From the NCBI GenBank assembly GCA_963970005.1, contig CAXAMN010001225.1:1034372-1098371 (forward strand): a DNA stretch of 64,000 nt, given 5' to 3'. Positions 57,901 to 59,689 of this stretch are shown here, piece by piece (position 1 is the first letter of the stretch; each line of letters begins with the position of its first letter). Origin of the DNA: Durusdinium trenchii (lineage: Eukaryota > Sar > Dinophyceae > Suessiales > Symbiodiniaceae). The notes under the pieces were generated by a model. It was not told where the DNA came from. It made no database searches and saw nothing but the letters and a program-made list of their open reading frames with translations. The position numbers and the translations under genes are program-made.

Positions 57901-58399
57901 AAAGTGGCAGTGGCACGGGGAGAGTGATCCCTCAACAATCGGATTACAATTTATTCGCCCACCATACTAGCTTACTTTGAAGCACGGCTTTGTGTTTTGC
58001 ACAAGCTACTGGCCCCTCCAAAACCTAATTACATCACTACGGGAGGCTGCAGTTGACAAACCTTAGTGCCTTCAAGCCCTGTATTCCTGCACGCTTTGGT
58101 TGTGGGGTGTTCTGCAGATTGCCCCCCAAAAAATAGTTCCTGCATCGTAGCAATGTGGTTCTTATGAAAGGGTAGAACTAAATCGAGGCAAAAATCTCTT
58201 CGCAGAAGCCAGGCTGGTTGTTCTGCAATGATGCATGTACCTGGTTTTTTTGGTGTAGGATCGCCTGAGAAGCTTTTTGGAGGCCAACAACCACATAGGT
58301 CTTCGATGCCGCACATCCAAACGGAGCGTTTGTGTCCAAGGCCCCGACTCTTGGAACCCTGCTGTGCGCAAGCCTTGCAGAAGCTTCGGCGGCATCTTC
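3713..58399 (-). CDS. DDX5/DBP2-like DEAD-box RNA helicase, 16 exons over 54.7 kb (gene span)
   Basis: ATP-dependent RNA helicase of the p68 (DDX5)/DBP2 group, acting in RNP remodelling. Joined exons: 58399-58349, 57852-57786, 57529-57488, 57360-57271, 56350-56202, 55862-55792, 55329-55302, 54701-54614, 33932-33891, 33544-33476, 33221-33126, 32556-32518, 32247-32171, 31699-31670, 4410-4313 and 3909-3713. They give about 410 codons with no internal stop, ending on TAG at 3715-3713. Motifs in order: Q (GFQE-PTPIQAQ), I (ARTGSGKT), Ia ([10 protein letters not shown]), Ib (ATPGRL), II ([17 protein letters not shown]), III (FSATWP), IV (RILVFVAM), V ([11 protein letters not shown]), VI ([12 protein letters not shown]). 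All catalytic residues are intact. Donors are 9 GC, 4 GT and 2 GA. The two long introns hold other genes on the same strand. The N-terminus upstream of the Q motif was not joined; coding-like exons at 59.7-62.4 kb are candidates. Confidence 0.9.
4313..4410 (-). CDS. Helicase exon: motif VI
   Basis: Reads [20 protein letters not shown] then [12 protein letters not shown], with split codons at both ends. [10 protein letters not shown] is motif VI (arginine finger). Ends C|GC; the arginine is completed by the next exon. Confidence 0.93.
4414..6389 (-). other. Intronic stretch downstream of the channel exons; weak coding-like frames only
   Basis: An AG/CT-rich run lies next to the acceptor (about 4430-4460). 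Minus-strand frames at about 5150-5320 and 5640-5690 could be the channel C-terminus, but I could not join them to the exon ending at 6390. I see nothing else. Confidence 0.35.
6390..6485 (-). CDS. Channel exon: helix after the cNBD
   Basis: Reads [20 protein letters not shown] then [11 protein letters not shown] and ends A|GC. YAxxFVxxLN is the family C-helix end. Further downstream coding was not placed. Confidence 0.85.
6390..20705 (-). CDS. Voltage-gated cation channel with cyclic-nucleotide-binding domain (gene span, spliced)
   Basis: Six-transmembrane channel of the EAG/CNG-like group common in alveolates. Exons on the minus strand, in order: S1 (about 20705-20600), S2-S3 (18500-18441), S3 (16702-16578), S4 (16111-16035), S4-S5 linker (15760-15701), S5 and turret (13650-13575), pore helix (13320-13275), filter and S6 (12918-12831), S6 end and C-linker (12254-12141), C-linker end (9216-9131), cNBD (8519-8378, 7845-7805, 7347-7304) and post-cNBD helix (6485-6390). 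Most joins are exact in frame. S4 has arginine at every third position. The filter lacks TVGYG. Exons between S1 and S2, one around early S5, and one or two C-linker exons were not found or are only tentative. An acidic N-terminus may lie at 22.9-21.1 kb. The whole gene sits inside a helicase intron on the same strand. Ion selectivity cannot be inferred. Confidence 0.85.
7304..7347 (-). CDS. Channel micro-exon: cNBD last strand
   Basis: A 44 nt exon reading [14 protein letters not shown] with split codons fitting both neighbours (L from TT|G; G from G|GC). Confidence 0.8.
7805..7845 (-). CDS. Channel micro-exon: cNBD ([13 protein letters not shown])
   Basis: A 41 nt exon joining IIAE to [13 protein letters not shown], the place of the phosphate-binding cassette in cNBDs. 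The canonical FGExA..xxRxA is absent, as in many EAG-type domains. Ends TT|GC. Confidence 0.82.
8378..8519 (-). CDS. Channel exon: cyclic-nucleotide-binding domain, beta roll
   Basis: Reads [20 protein letters not shown] then [20 protein letters not shown] and [15 protein letters not shown]..xxMYIVxxGTLEY is the cNBD beta-1 to beta-4 pattern. GC donor in phase 0. Confidence 0.92.
9131..9216 (-). CDS. Channel exon: C-linker end (HPFF)
   Basis: Reads [20 protein letters not shown] then [12 protein letters not shown]...ICHxA is the segment just before the cyclic-nucleotide-binding domain. Ends AT|GC, with the methionine completed by the next exon. Confidence 0.87.
9217..11889 (-). other. Channel intron; microsatellites, no firm exon
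   Basis: Holds TA and TG dinucleotide runs (10940-11030, 11438-11460) and one minus-strand frame (10680-10916) with no recognisable family match. One C-linker exon preceding VLMCHPFF is expected here. Confidence 0.4.
11890..11990 (-). CDS. Possible channel C-linker exon
   Basis: A frame reading [20 protein letters not shown] then LLKR resembles the middle of the C-linker (ELLK before the last helix). Splice phases could not be reconciled with the neighbours, so this is tentative. Confidence 0.35.
12141..12254 (-). CDS. Channel exon: S6 end and C-linker start
   Basis: Reads [20 protein letters not shown] then [22 protein letters not shown] is the S6 gate end and LKRYLxxNNVS the first C-linker helix. 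GT donor in phase 0. Confidence 0.88.
12831..12918 (-). CDS. Channel exon: selectivity filter region and S6
   Basis: Reads [20 protein letters not shown] then AVGGLIFVI. ISPxSxxERLFAV is the typical start of S6. The filter segment is FSGGMDEI rather than TVGYGD. GC donor in phase 0. Confidence 0.87.
13275..13320 (-). CDS. Channel micro-exon: pore helix ([12 protein letters not shown])
   Basis: A 46 nt exon reading [14 protein letters not shown] and two bases of a glutamine codon before a GC donor. YxxSLHWxLxQ is the pore helix of alveolate cNBD channels. Confidence 0.87.
13575..13650 (-). CDS. Channel exon: S5 end and turret
   Basis: Reads [20 protein letters not shown] then TWVAE, the H..GC.W...G pattern of late S5. 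It ends GAAG|GAGG (GA donor) and joins to [11 protein letters not shown]. Confidence 0.85.
13651..15700 (-). other. Channel intron with GGACAAG/AGGACA minisatellite
   Basis: From about 14110 to 14600 the plus strand is built of degenerate units such as GGACAAG, AGGACA and CAAGAGGACA. Apart from this I see only unconvincing frames and a possible missing S5 micro-exon. Confidence 0.5.
14110..14610. repeat. Degenerate purine-rich minisatellite (GGACAAG / AGGACACC units)
   Basis: Direct inspection shows repeated GGACAAG and CAAGAGGACA-type words with irregular spacing. Similar words occur in the satellites at 58.9-59.2 kb and 62.8-64.0 kb. Confidence 0.6.
15701..15760 (-). CDS. Channel exon: S4-S5 linker
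   Basis: Reads [20 protein letters not shown], matching the family linker (xxExERIxSE). GT donor after CAA. About ten residues of S5 seem missing before the next exon I can place, so a small exon probably lies between 15.7 and 13.65 kb. Confidence 0.75.
16035..16111 (-). CDS. Channel exon: S4 voltage sensor
   Basis: Reads [20 protein letters not shown] then LVRMQ. Arginines at every third residue ([17 protein letters not shown]) form a strong voltage sensor with six basic positions. GA donor, phase 0. Confidence 0.92.
16578..16702 (-). CDS. Channel exon: S3 ([17 protein letters not shown])
   Basis: Reads [20 protein letters not shown] then [21 protein letters not shown]. The aspartates in MDL and SDW are the usual S3 positions. 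Ends before CAG|GAGG, a GA donor that keeps frame into S4. Confidence 0.85.
16703..18440 (-). other. Channel intron with A+T-rich CTCTATAGAATC motif block
   Basis: No exon is visible. The block from about 17030 to 17780 is clearly more A+T-rich than its surroundings and repeats a short near-palindromic motif; a TA/TG microsatellite follows at 17882-17932. Confidence 0.6.
17297..17397. repeat. 53 bp tandem duplication containing CTCTATAGAATC
   Basis: The unit starting GTAGTAAGAACCTGG occurs at 17297 and again at 17350, nearly identical (period 53 bp). Each unit contains TTCTCTATAGAATCAAGG. Confidence 0.85.
18441..18500 (-). CDS. Channel exon: S2 end to S3 ([13 protein letters not shown])
   Basis: Reads [19 protein letters not shown] between CCAG|G and GT|GA. 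FWTLDI...FTG is the conserved end of S2 with its acidic residue. The GA donor is inferred from frame. Confidence 0.8.
20600..20705 (-). CDS. Channel exon: S1
   Basis: Reads [20 protein letters not shown] then [14 protein letters not shown] before a possible GA donor. This matches the pre-S1 and S1 pattern RIxWD.xSLxxxLYD of alveolate channels. The 5' boundary is approximate. Confidence 0.65.
21105..21225 (-). CDS. Coding-like acidic exon, possibly channel N-terminus
   Basis: A frame reading [20 protein letters not shown] then [17 protein letters not shown] has the look of a cytoplasmic low-complexity N-terminus. Boundaries and linkage to S1 are not established. Confidence 0.4.
22690..22823 (-). 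CDS. Acidic exon, possibly channel N-terminus
   Basis: After an AG at 22825-22824 the frame reads [20 protein letters not shown] then [20 protein letters not shown]. It is strongly acidic followed by a basic end. It precedes the S1 exon by 2 kb on the same strand. Confidence 0.5.
22854..22910 (-). CDS. Coding-like exon [16 protein letters not shown], possible start codon
   Basis: Reads [16 protein letters not shown] and is separated from the next acidic exon by only 30 nt with GT...AG ends and an in-frame TGA. The methionine could be the channel start. Tentative. Confidence 0.4.
24500..25030 (-). CDS. Coding-like exons, one with PGG repeats (unassigned)
   Basis: At about 25030-24865 a frame reads [20 protein letters not shown] and then a glycine-proline run [13 protein letters not shown] and [12 protein letters not shown]. 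At about 24680-24505 another open frame is present. These may belong to the coiled-coil gene or to the channel N-terminus. Boundaries unresolved. Confidence 0.4.
25055..25250. repeat. CTCACT / CTCCCTC simple repeat
   Basis: About 190 bp of CTCACTCACT, CTCTCT and CACACA units, immediately adjacent to the PGG-repeat exon. Confidence 0.9.
25545..26110. repeat. Tandem array, about 7 units of 75-95 bp
   Basis: Units begin GAAACAACGCAGTGGACAGC or close variants near 25555, 25649, 25745, 25821, 25899, 25979 and 26059. Each continues with a CTTAGGTTCTAAAGGTTACTC-like part. The last three units are nearly identical and 80 bp long. Confidence 0.88.
26310..26951 (-). CDS. Coiled-coil protein, three joined exons (unassigned)
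   Basis: Exons 26951-26885, 26715-26595 and 26425 to about 26310 join in frame. The first reads [20 protein letters not shown] then EE (GT donor). The second reads [20 protein letters not shown] then [20 protein letters not shown] (GT donor, GTAAGG). The third reads [20 protein letters not shown] then [10 protein letters not shown]. The first two form a heptad-type amphipathic coil ([22 protein letters not shown]). No known domain is recognised. More exons probably lie upstream (a frame with [17 protein letters not shown] near 27.3 kb) and downstream. The gene lies inside the 27.3 kb helicase intron, same strand. Confidence 0.6.
27220..27310 (-). CDS. Coding-like exon with [17 protein letters not shown]
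   Basis: After GAAGCTGAG the frame reads [19 protein letters not shown], an acidic amphipathic stretch that could precede the coiled-coil exons. Boundaries approximate; a different frame is also open here. Confidence 0.35.
27902..28009 (-). CDS. C-terminal exon of an unknown gene, with stop codon
   Basis: After CACTGAG the frame reads [20 protein letters not shown] then [15 protein letters not shown] and TAA at 27904-27902. Length is exactly 36 codons from a phase-0 acceptor. The family is not recognised. It marks a gene end between helicase exon 31.7 kb and the coiled-coil gene. Confidence 0.55.
   Translation of the reverse strand, partial: NWGATSTGLDFVSTGGPPKTYMVTEHVKELLYEMR
28010..30500. 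other. No firm exon; CTAGTAG repeat and microsatellites
   Basis: Contains a TA/TG microsatellite (28770-28805), a TA run (29873-29891) and a CTAGTAG-family repeat at 29537-29613. I see no recognisable exon. Confidence 0.45.
29537..29613. repeat. CTAGTAG-family repeat
   Basis: Contains CTTGTTCCTAGTAGCGATGC and CTAGTAGCGTCTCTTGCTCC. Same words recur at 44.07, 50.58, 51.94, 58.44 and 62.43 kb. Confidence 0.85.
30535..30720 (-). CDS. Coding-like exon (unassigned)
   Basis: A minus-strand frame reads [20 protein letters not shown] and continues open for about 55 residues, but a second frame is equally open. No family recognised. Confidence 0.25.
31540..31600. repeat. TA then TTA/TTG simple repeat
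   Basis: TATATATATA followed by repeated TTATTATTATTG units, directly downstream of the 30 nt helicase exon. Confidence 0.9.
31670..31699 (-). CDS. Helicase micro-exon of 30 nt (LDIKGINLV); last before the 27.3 kb intron
   Basis: Completes the glycine of AARG, then encodes LDIKGINLV and two bases of a valine codon before a GC donor. The next exon, at 4410, supplies the G and continues NYDTANN, giving the family string ARGLDI...VVNYD. Confidence 0.87.
32171..32247 (-). CDS. Helicase exon: motif V
   Basis: Reads [20 protein letters not shown] then DVAAR and two bases of a glycine codon before a GT donor. ATDVAARG is motif V. A start at 32253 (adding two residues) is also in frame. Confidence 0.9.
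32518..32556 (-). CDS. Helicase micro-exon of 39 nt (HSDKDQQ)
   Basis: Encodes [13 protein letters not shown], the HGDxxQ motif with glycine replaced by serine. The donor that keeps frame is GA after CAACAG; the acceptor of the next exon is GAG|GAGC, so the same AG-GAGC string flanks the intron on both sides. Confidence 0.82.
33126..33221 (-). CDS. Helicase exon: motif IV
   Basis: Reads [20 protein letters not shown] then [23 protein letters not shown] is motif IV. GC donor in phase 0. Confidence 0.9.
33476..33544 (-). CDS. Helicase exon: interdomain linker (ANEDISQQ)
   Basis: Reads [20 protein letters not shown] then LLQ. The family linker is LTANxDISQxV with a following acidic-basic helix. 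GT donor, phase 0. Confidence 0.88.
33891..33932 (-). CDS. Helicase exon: [14 protein letters not shown]
   Basis: A 42 nt exon corresponding to the (D)PVRVxIG segment after motif III in DDX5 relatives. It ends on a GC donor, phase 0, and joins to ANEDISQQ. Confidence 0.85.
34000..35720. other. 3' part of helicase intron A; nothing recognised
   Basis: Several short open frames but no family motif and no run of consistent splice-bounded coding sequence. Confidence 0.4.
35722..35890 (-). CDS. Coding-like terminal exon (unassigned)
   Basis: A frame reads [20 protein letters not shown] then [20 protein letters not shown] and [12 protein letters not shown] before TAA at 35724-35722. Composition looks coding. 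It may be the end of a short gene between the kinase and the helicase. Not recognised. Confidence 0.5.
35955..36120. repeat. Compound microsatellite: TA, TTTA, GATG, GACA units
   Basis: TATATATA, then TTTATTTA, GATAGATAGG, GATGGATGGATGG and GACAGACAGACAG runs follow one another. Confidence 0.92.
36559..36680 (-). CDS. Coding-like terminal exon (unassigned; possible kinase C-terminus)
   Basis: A frame reads [20 protein letters not shown] then [20 protein letters not shown] before TGA at 36561-36559. It lies downstream of the kinase EF-hand exons on the same strand, so it could be the kinase tail, but the join was not made. Confidence 0.45.
36900..36985 (-). CDS. Coding-like exon (unassigned)
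   Basis: A frame reads [20 protein letters not shown] then AQQDQDVK. Acidic and serine-rich. Possible linker of the kinase or of the following short gene. Confidence 0.35.
38027..38101 (-). CDS. CDPK exon: EF hand 3, second half
   Basis: Reads [20 protein letters not shown] then AQAQ and TGA at 38029-38027. The stop may be real or intronic, since a GC donor is available after CGA. A fourth EF hand was not found. Confidence 0.75.
   Translation of the reverse strand, partial: DGFVSRAELQRLLERAGSKLAQAQ
38027..54090 (-). CDS. Calcium-dependent protein kinase (CDPK) with long low-complexity N-terminus (gene span, spliced)
   Basis: Ser/Thr kinase activated by Ca2+ through its own EF hands. Kinase exons: 47966-47873 (GKGSFGVV loop, VMK lysine), 47356-47302 (alpha-C), 47079-47001, 46864-46769, 46429-46369 (HKDLKLEN), 46127-46055 (DVG), 45706-45668, 45224-45186 (APE), 45055 to about 44990 (DVWSLGC), about 43975-43900 and 43294-43222 (HQW). 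Then junction 42966-42923 and 42445-42388, EF hand 41973-41900, EF-like 40650-40570, and EF hand 39909-39841 joined to 38101. Nearly all joins tested are in frame, with GC or GT donors. Upstream Pro/Ser/Ala/His- and Lys-rich exons (54.1-48.8 kb) are assigned by position and style only. A fourth EF hand and part of the C-lobe were not located. The gene lies wholly inside helicase intron A. Confidence 0.82.
38297..39415. mobile_element. Pair of direct repeats about 0.94 kb apart, possible small LTR-like element
   Basis: Copy A spans about 38297-38451 and copy B about 39238-39415. Both start AGCGATTCTT, share CTCATTGAACCTAAGAATGG and AGTAAAGGGCCAATG, and end CTTTGCTCTTGCGAGCTTCC. Same orientation, with copy B carrying small insertions. 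The 0.8 kb between has plus-strand frames open but no recognised protein. Confidence 0.5.
39841..39909 (-). CDS. CDPK exon: EF hand 3, first half
   Basis: Reads [20 protein letters not shown] then ENG before a GC donor. Joined to 38101 it gives a perfect loop [12 protein letters not shown]. Confidence 0.82.
40035..40077 (-). CDS. Possible CDPK exon ([13 protein letters not shown])
   Basis: After CTCAG the frame reads [14 protein letters not shown] before a GT. It resembles the helix that follows a terminal EF hand but lies upstream of the EF hand 3 exons. Tentative. Confidence 0.35.
40570..40650 (-). CDS. CDPK exon: degenerate EF hand 2
   Basis: Reads [20 protein letters not shown] then AALVPS. 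VEFxxFVAALVP is the end of an EF hand, but the loop [12 protein letters not shown] lacks the acidic ligands at positions 1, 3 and 12. Adjacent junctions not fixed. Confidence 0.65.
41900..41973 (-). CDS. CDPK exon: EF hand 1
   Basis: Reads [20 protein letters not shown] then ELTD. The loop [12 protein letters not shown] has all calcium ligands and glutamate at position 12. Confidence 0.9.
42388..42445 (-). CDS. CDPK exon: junction ([11 protein letters not shown])
   Basis: Reads [19 protein letters not shown], the pseudosubstrate/junction helices preceding EF hand 1. Ends A|GC. Confidence 0.87.
42923..42966 (-). CDS. CDPK micro-exon: autoinhibitory junction
   Basis: A 44 nt exon reading [14 protein letters not shown], the start of the CDPK junction segment. 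GC donor. Confidence 0.85.
43222..43294 (-). CDS. CDPK exon: end of kinase domain (ILTHQW)
   Basis: Reads [20 protein letters not shown] then MARK and one base before a GT donor. xxILTHPW is the usual last helix of the kinase domain. Joins in frame to [14 protein letters not shown]. Confidence 0.8.
43900..43975 (-). CDS. Probable CDPK C-lobe exon ([18 protein letters not shown])
   Basis: Reads [20 protein letters not shown], matching the alpha-G to alpha-H pattern of CDPKs (xPDWxxLxxxSxxAxDLVxxLL). Boundaries approximate; a GA donor after AAG would fit. Confidence 0.55.
44070..44160. repeat. CTAGTAG-family repeat
   Basis: Contains AGCTCCTAGTAGCTTCTTGC, then CTACTACTAGTAAGGCACTT and CCTAGTAGCGTCCTTGTTAC. 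Confidence 0.85.
44700..44775 (-). CDS. Possible CDPK C-lobe exon (YPFRPPL)
   Basis: A frame reads [22 protein letters not shown] at this place is common after alpha-F in kinases, but the splice phases are only compatible, not proven. Confidence 0.35.
44985..45055 (-). CDS. CDPK exon: DVWSLGC (alpha-F)
   Basis: Reads [17 protein letters not shown], subdomain IX. The 3' end is uncertain: GC after CTCT is possible, since the sequence after LLC loses family likeness. Confidence 0.87.
45186..45224 (-). CDS. CDPK micro-exon: APE motif
   Basis: A 39 nt exon reading [16 protein letters not shown] closes the activation segment. GC donor into [10 protein letters not shown]. Confidence 0.92.
45668..45706 (-). 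CDS. CDPK micro-exon: activation loop
   Basis: A 39 nt exon reading [13 protein letters not shown] with GT donor. It joins to ATMAPEVI, giving the usual AGTLxTMAPEV. Confidence 0.85.
46055..46127 (-). CDS. CDPK exon: DVG in place of DFG
   Basis: Reads [20 protein letters not shown] then PPSE. The metal-binding aspartate and the glycine are kept; phenylalanine is valine. GC donor. Confidence 0.92.
46369..46429 (-). CDS. CDPK exon: catalytic loop HKDLKLEN
   Basis: Reads [19 protein letters not shown]. The catalytic aspartate is present; HRD is HKD here. Donor is GT within ATG. Confidence 0.93.
46769..46864 (-). CDS. CDPK exon: GDLLEAV, alpha-D and alpha-E
   Basis: Reads [20 protein letters not shown] then [11 protein letters not shown]. 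Ends G|GC and joins to [13 protein letters not shown]. Confidence 0.92.
47001..47079 (-). CDS. CDPK exon: [12 protein letters not shown] to hinge
   Basis: Reads [20 protein letters not shown] then ITDLLP, kinase subdomains IV-V. Ends G|GC. Confidence 0.92.
47302..47356 (-). CDS. CDPK micro-exon: alpha-C helix
   Basis: Reads [18 protein letters not shown]. The glutamate of MEEIDKL is the salt-bridge partner of the ATP lysine. Phase fits both neighbours; GC donor. Confidence 0.82.
47873..47966 (-). CDS. CDPK exon: glycine loop and ATP lysine
   Basis: Completes a glycine codon, then reads [20 protein letters not shown] and [18 protein letters not shown] is the P-loop and the lysine of RVMKIV anchors ATP. 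GC donor. Confidence 0.92.
48775..48885 (-). CDS. Coding-like Lys/Pro/Glu-rich exon, possible CDPK N-terminal region
   Basis: A frame reads [20 protein letters not shown] then EKRVKVADS, similar in style to the previous exon and less than 1 kb from the kinase glycine-loop exon. Confidence 0.45.
49100..49215 (-). CDS. Coding-like Lys-rich exon, possible CDPK N-terminal region
   Basis: A frame reads [20 protein letters not shown] then [15 protein letters not shown]. Basic low-complexity sequence. Confidence 0.45.
49765..49890 (-). CDS. Coding-like Lys/Glu/Ala-rich exon, possible CDPK N-terminal region
   Basis: A frame reads [20 protein letters not shown] then [14 protein letters not shown]. 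No known motif. Confidence 0.45.
50160..50300 (-). CDS. Coding-like exon, possible CDPK N-terminal region
   Basis: A frame reads [20 protein letters not shown] then [20 protein letters not shown]. Hydrophilic, no known motif. Confidence 0.45.
50582..50624. repeat. CTAGTAG-family repeat
   Basis: Contains AGGAGCCCCTAGTAGCGATG followed by CCCTTGTTCCTAGTA. Confidence 0.85.
51430..51565 (-). CDS. Exon with PGSPV pentapeptide repeats, possible CDPK N-terminal region
   Basis: A frame contains [20 protein letters not shown] then GSPVPGRG, five tandem GSPxP units. The DNA shows a matching 15 bp periodicity, so this is a coding minisatellite. Confidence 0.5.
51938..52012. repeat. CTAGTAG-family repeat, opposite orientation
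   Basis: Contains ACTACTAGGAGCAAGAAGCT and ACTACTAGGAACAAGAAGCT, the reverse complement of the other copies. Confidence 0.85.
52030..52205 (-). CDS. Coding-like Ser/Pro-rich exon, possible CDPK N-terminal region
   Basis: A frame reads [20 protein letters not shown] then [20 protein letters not shown] and SPLPGRKG. Shares the PGSPLPG word with the 51.5 kb exon, which supports one protein. Confidence 0.5.
52555..52720 (-). CDS. Coding-like GC-rich exon, possible CDPK N-terminal region
   Basis: A frame reads [20 protein letters not shown] then [15 protein letters not shown] before GAG|GTGCAAG. A second frame is Ala/Gly/Arg-rich, so the true frame is not certain. Confidence 0.4.
52855..53600. 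other. A+T-rich, ORF-poor island
   Basis: No long frame on either strand, repeated phrases such as GACCCCTATTTAAAAAAATG and runs of T and A, and a base composition unlike the flanks. No feature recognised. Confidence 0.5.
53833..54090 (-). CDS. Coding-like Pro/His/Ala-rich exon, possible CDPK N-terminus
   Basis: An open frame reads [20 protein letters not shown] then [20 protein letters not shown] and a His/Pro/Ala-rich tail to TAG near 53833. Starts about 0.5 kb after the helicase motif III exon. Exon ends are not fixed. Confidence 0.45.
54614..54701 (-). CDS. Helicase exon: SAT (motif III); last exon before the 20.7 kb intron
   Basis: Reads [20 protein letters not shown] then [14 protein letters not shown] is motif III with the DDX5-type WP. 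The frame fits a GA donor after AAG, and the next exon is at 33932. Confidence 0.88.
55302..55329 (-). CDS. Helicase micro-exon of 28 nt (FEPQIREI)
   Basis: Only 28 nt: it finishes the glycine codon of LDMG, encodes FEPQIREI and begins a valine codon before a GC donor. FEPQI right after [10 protein letters not shown] is diagnostic of the DDX5 group, and both flanking phases fit. Confidence 0.88.
55792..55862 (-). CDS. Helicase exon: DEAD box (motif II)
   Basis: Reads [20 protein letters not shown] then LDM. DEAD is Walker B. Ends G|GC in the glycine codon completed by the next, 28 nt, exon. Confidence 0.93.
56202..56350 (-). CDS. Helicase exon: motifs GG and Ib
   Basis: The longest helicase exon before the terminal one. 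It begins [10 protein letters not shown] and contains [19 protein letters not shown] and [13 protein letters not shown] (motif Ib TPGR). Ends GA|GC; the next exon restores the glutamate. Confidence 0.9.
57271..57360 (-). CDS. Helicase exon: motif Ia
   Basis: Reads [20 protein letters not shown] then [16 protein letters not shown] is motif Ia. The donor is taken as GT after CAA (phase 0), which joins in frame to the next exon. Confidence 0.9.
57488..57529 (-). CDS. Helicase exon: Walker A (motif I)
   Basis: A 42 nt exon reading [19 protein letters not shown] is the phosphate-binding loop. GC donor, phase 0. Confidence 0.92.
57786..57852 (-). CDS. Helicase exon: Q motif PTPIQAQ
   Basis: Reads [20 protein letters not shown] then IV, ending on a GC donor in phase 0. 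The Q motif contacts the adenine of ATP. Confidence 0.92.
58349..58399 (-). CDS. Helicase exon: upstream half of Q motif
   Basis: Reads [16 protein letters not shown] and ends GA|GT; the split glutamate codon is completed by the G that opens the next exon, giving GFQEPTPIQAQ. This is the invariant Q-motif context of DEAD-box proteins. Confidence 0.88.
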
Positions 58400-58442
58400 C
58401 TCAGCGACGCTGAGGATTGAACGAAACCAGTGACGTTTTGAG

Positions 58443-58505
58443 GTTCCTAGTAGCGTCCTGGCTCCTAGTAGCGATGCCAGGAGCCCTAGTAGTTTCTTGT
58501 TCCAT
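58443..58505. repeat. CTAGTAG-family repeat
   Basis: Contains TTCCTAGTAGCGTCCTGGCT and CCTAGTAGCGATGCCAGGAG; 45 bp upstream on the plus strand lies the helicase Q exon. Confidence 0.85.
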
Positions 58506-58555
58506 AGGTGCACCTTTTGCAGGGAAATCTGAATGTAGACTTGTGGCATGTTCTT

Positions 58556-58733
58556 TTCATTATACCAGCATAGACCCCAAACAGTTTCAGAACGATTCGC
58601 TTGGACCAATATTAGTCAAAAACGATATCTTGGTACGCCCTACATTCCCCCCAAGGGCAAACTTCTTCATCAATGATGTTTGTCGGCATCGACATCGCTA
58701 GTTGTTCGGCCACACTCCTCTCCAGCTGTTGAC
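58556..58733. repeat. Dispersed repeat, copy 1, leading into satellite
   Basis: Contains AGACCCCAAACAGTTTCAGA, TTGGTACGCCCTACATTC and GTTCGGCCACACTCCTCTCC. The same order of words occurs at 62625-62790. A satellite starts about 190 bp further on. Confidence 0.88.
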
Positions 58734-58750
58734 CATATTCATGAAAAAGT

Positions 58751-58812
58751 GACAATGTCCAATGCGTCTCACGGGCACATTGACAATGTCCAATGCGTCT
58801 CACGGGCACATT
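58751..58812. repeat. 31 bp tandem duplication
   Basis: GACAATGTCCAATGCGTCTC plus ACGGGCACATT occurs twice, at 58751 and 58782. Confidence 0.95.
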
Positions 58813-58915
58813 CTCGGACGCCCCATCTATCAACAGTATGAGACGAGCCCCTACCCAAGCCCACTTCTTTCGCGGACATCCCATTGGACGTCCCTCAGCA
58901 TTCTAAACACTTGGC

Positions 58916-59190
58916 CACAGAGTTCAGGGGTGCGGCCAGTCAGTGCGGCCAGGGCTGGTCAGCGCGGCCAGAGGACCACAGCAGGACAAGAGAAGGACAA
59001 CAGCAGGACAAGAGGAGGACAAGACCTGGCCACAGAGCCCAGCCACAGAGTTCAGCCCGGACACAAAGCCGGGCCGCAGAGCCCAACCACAGAGTTCAGG
59101 GGCGCGGCCAAGACAAGGAGAAGAGGAGGACAAGGCCCGGACACAGAGCCGGACAGAGTTCAGGGACGCGGCCAGTGAACCAGTGAGTGT
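58916..59190. repeat. Satellite of CAGAG/GCGGCCA/GGACAAG words
   Basis: Recurring CACAGAGTTCAGGGGCGCGG, CCACAGAGCCCAGCCACAG and GAGGACAAG words. The same units form the array at 63.4-64.0 kb. Confidence 0.88.
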
Positions 59191-59689
59191 GGCCAGCTCT
59201 TATTTTCTAAGATAGAACCACAACAGTAAACTGTTTGGGGAACAAAACCTATGTCAAGGTGTCCTGTTTGCTCCAGACATGTCCCAACTGGTCTAATGAG
59301 ATAGGACGTGTGGAAAGGCTTGAATTTATGTATAGTTCTTTGATGTTTCCACGACCTAGGTCTTGTGTTTTTTGTGCCTCTTCAGCTTTTGCATTGAGAC
59401 TTGGGACTTCAAACTTTCAGGTACTTCTGCTAACTCCTATGTCCTTGGCGGGCAGTATAGATGGCCAGACACGAGGTCCCATATCTAAATGGAAATCGGT
59501 CAAGGCAATCAAGCAATAACCACACTCCGGTCAGGTGTATAATCGGTAAACTAAAACTACACTCCCCGAAACAATCATGAAGTGGAAAATGGCCCCTTGG
59601 ATGATAATCTTCCTCTACAAAAAATTGGTGATCCACTTCCACTATCATTTCAGGGAATGTATATATATATATATATAGTTATACATACA

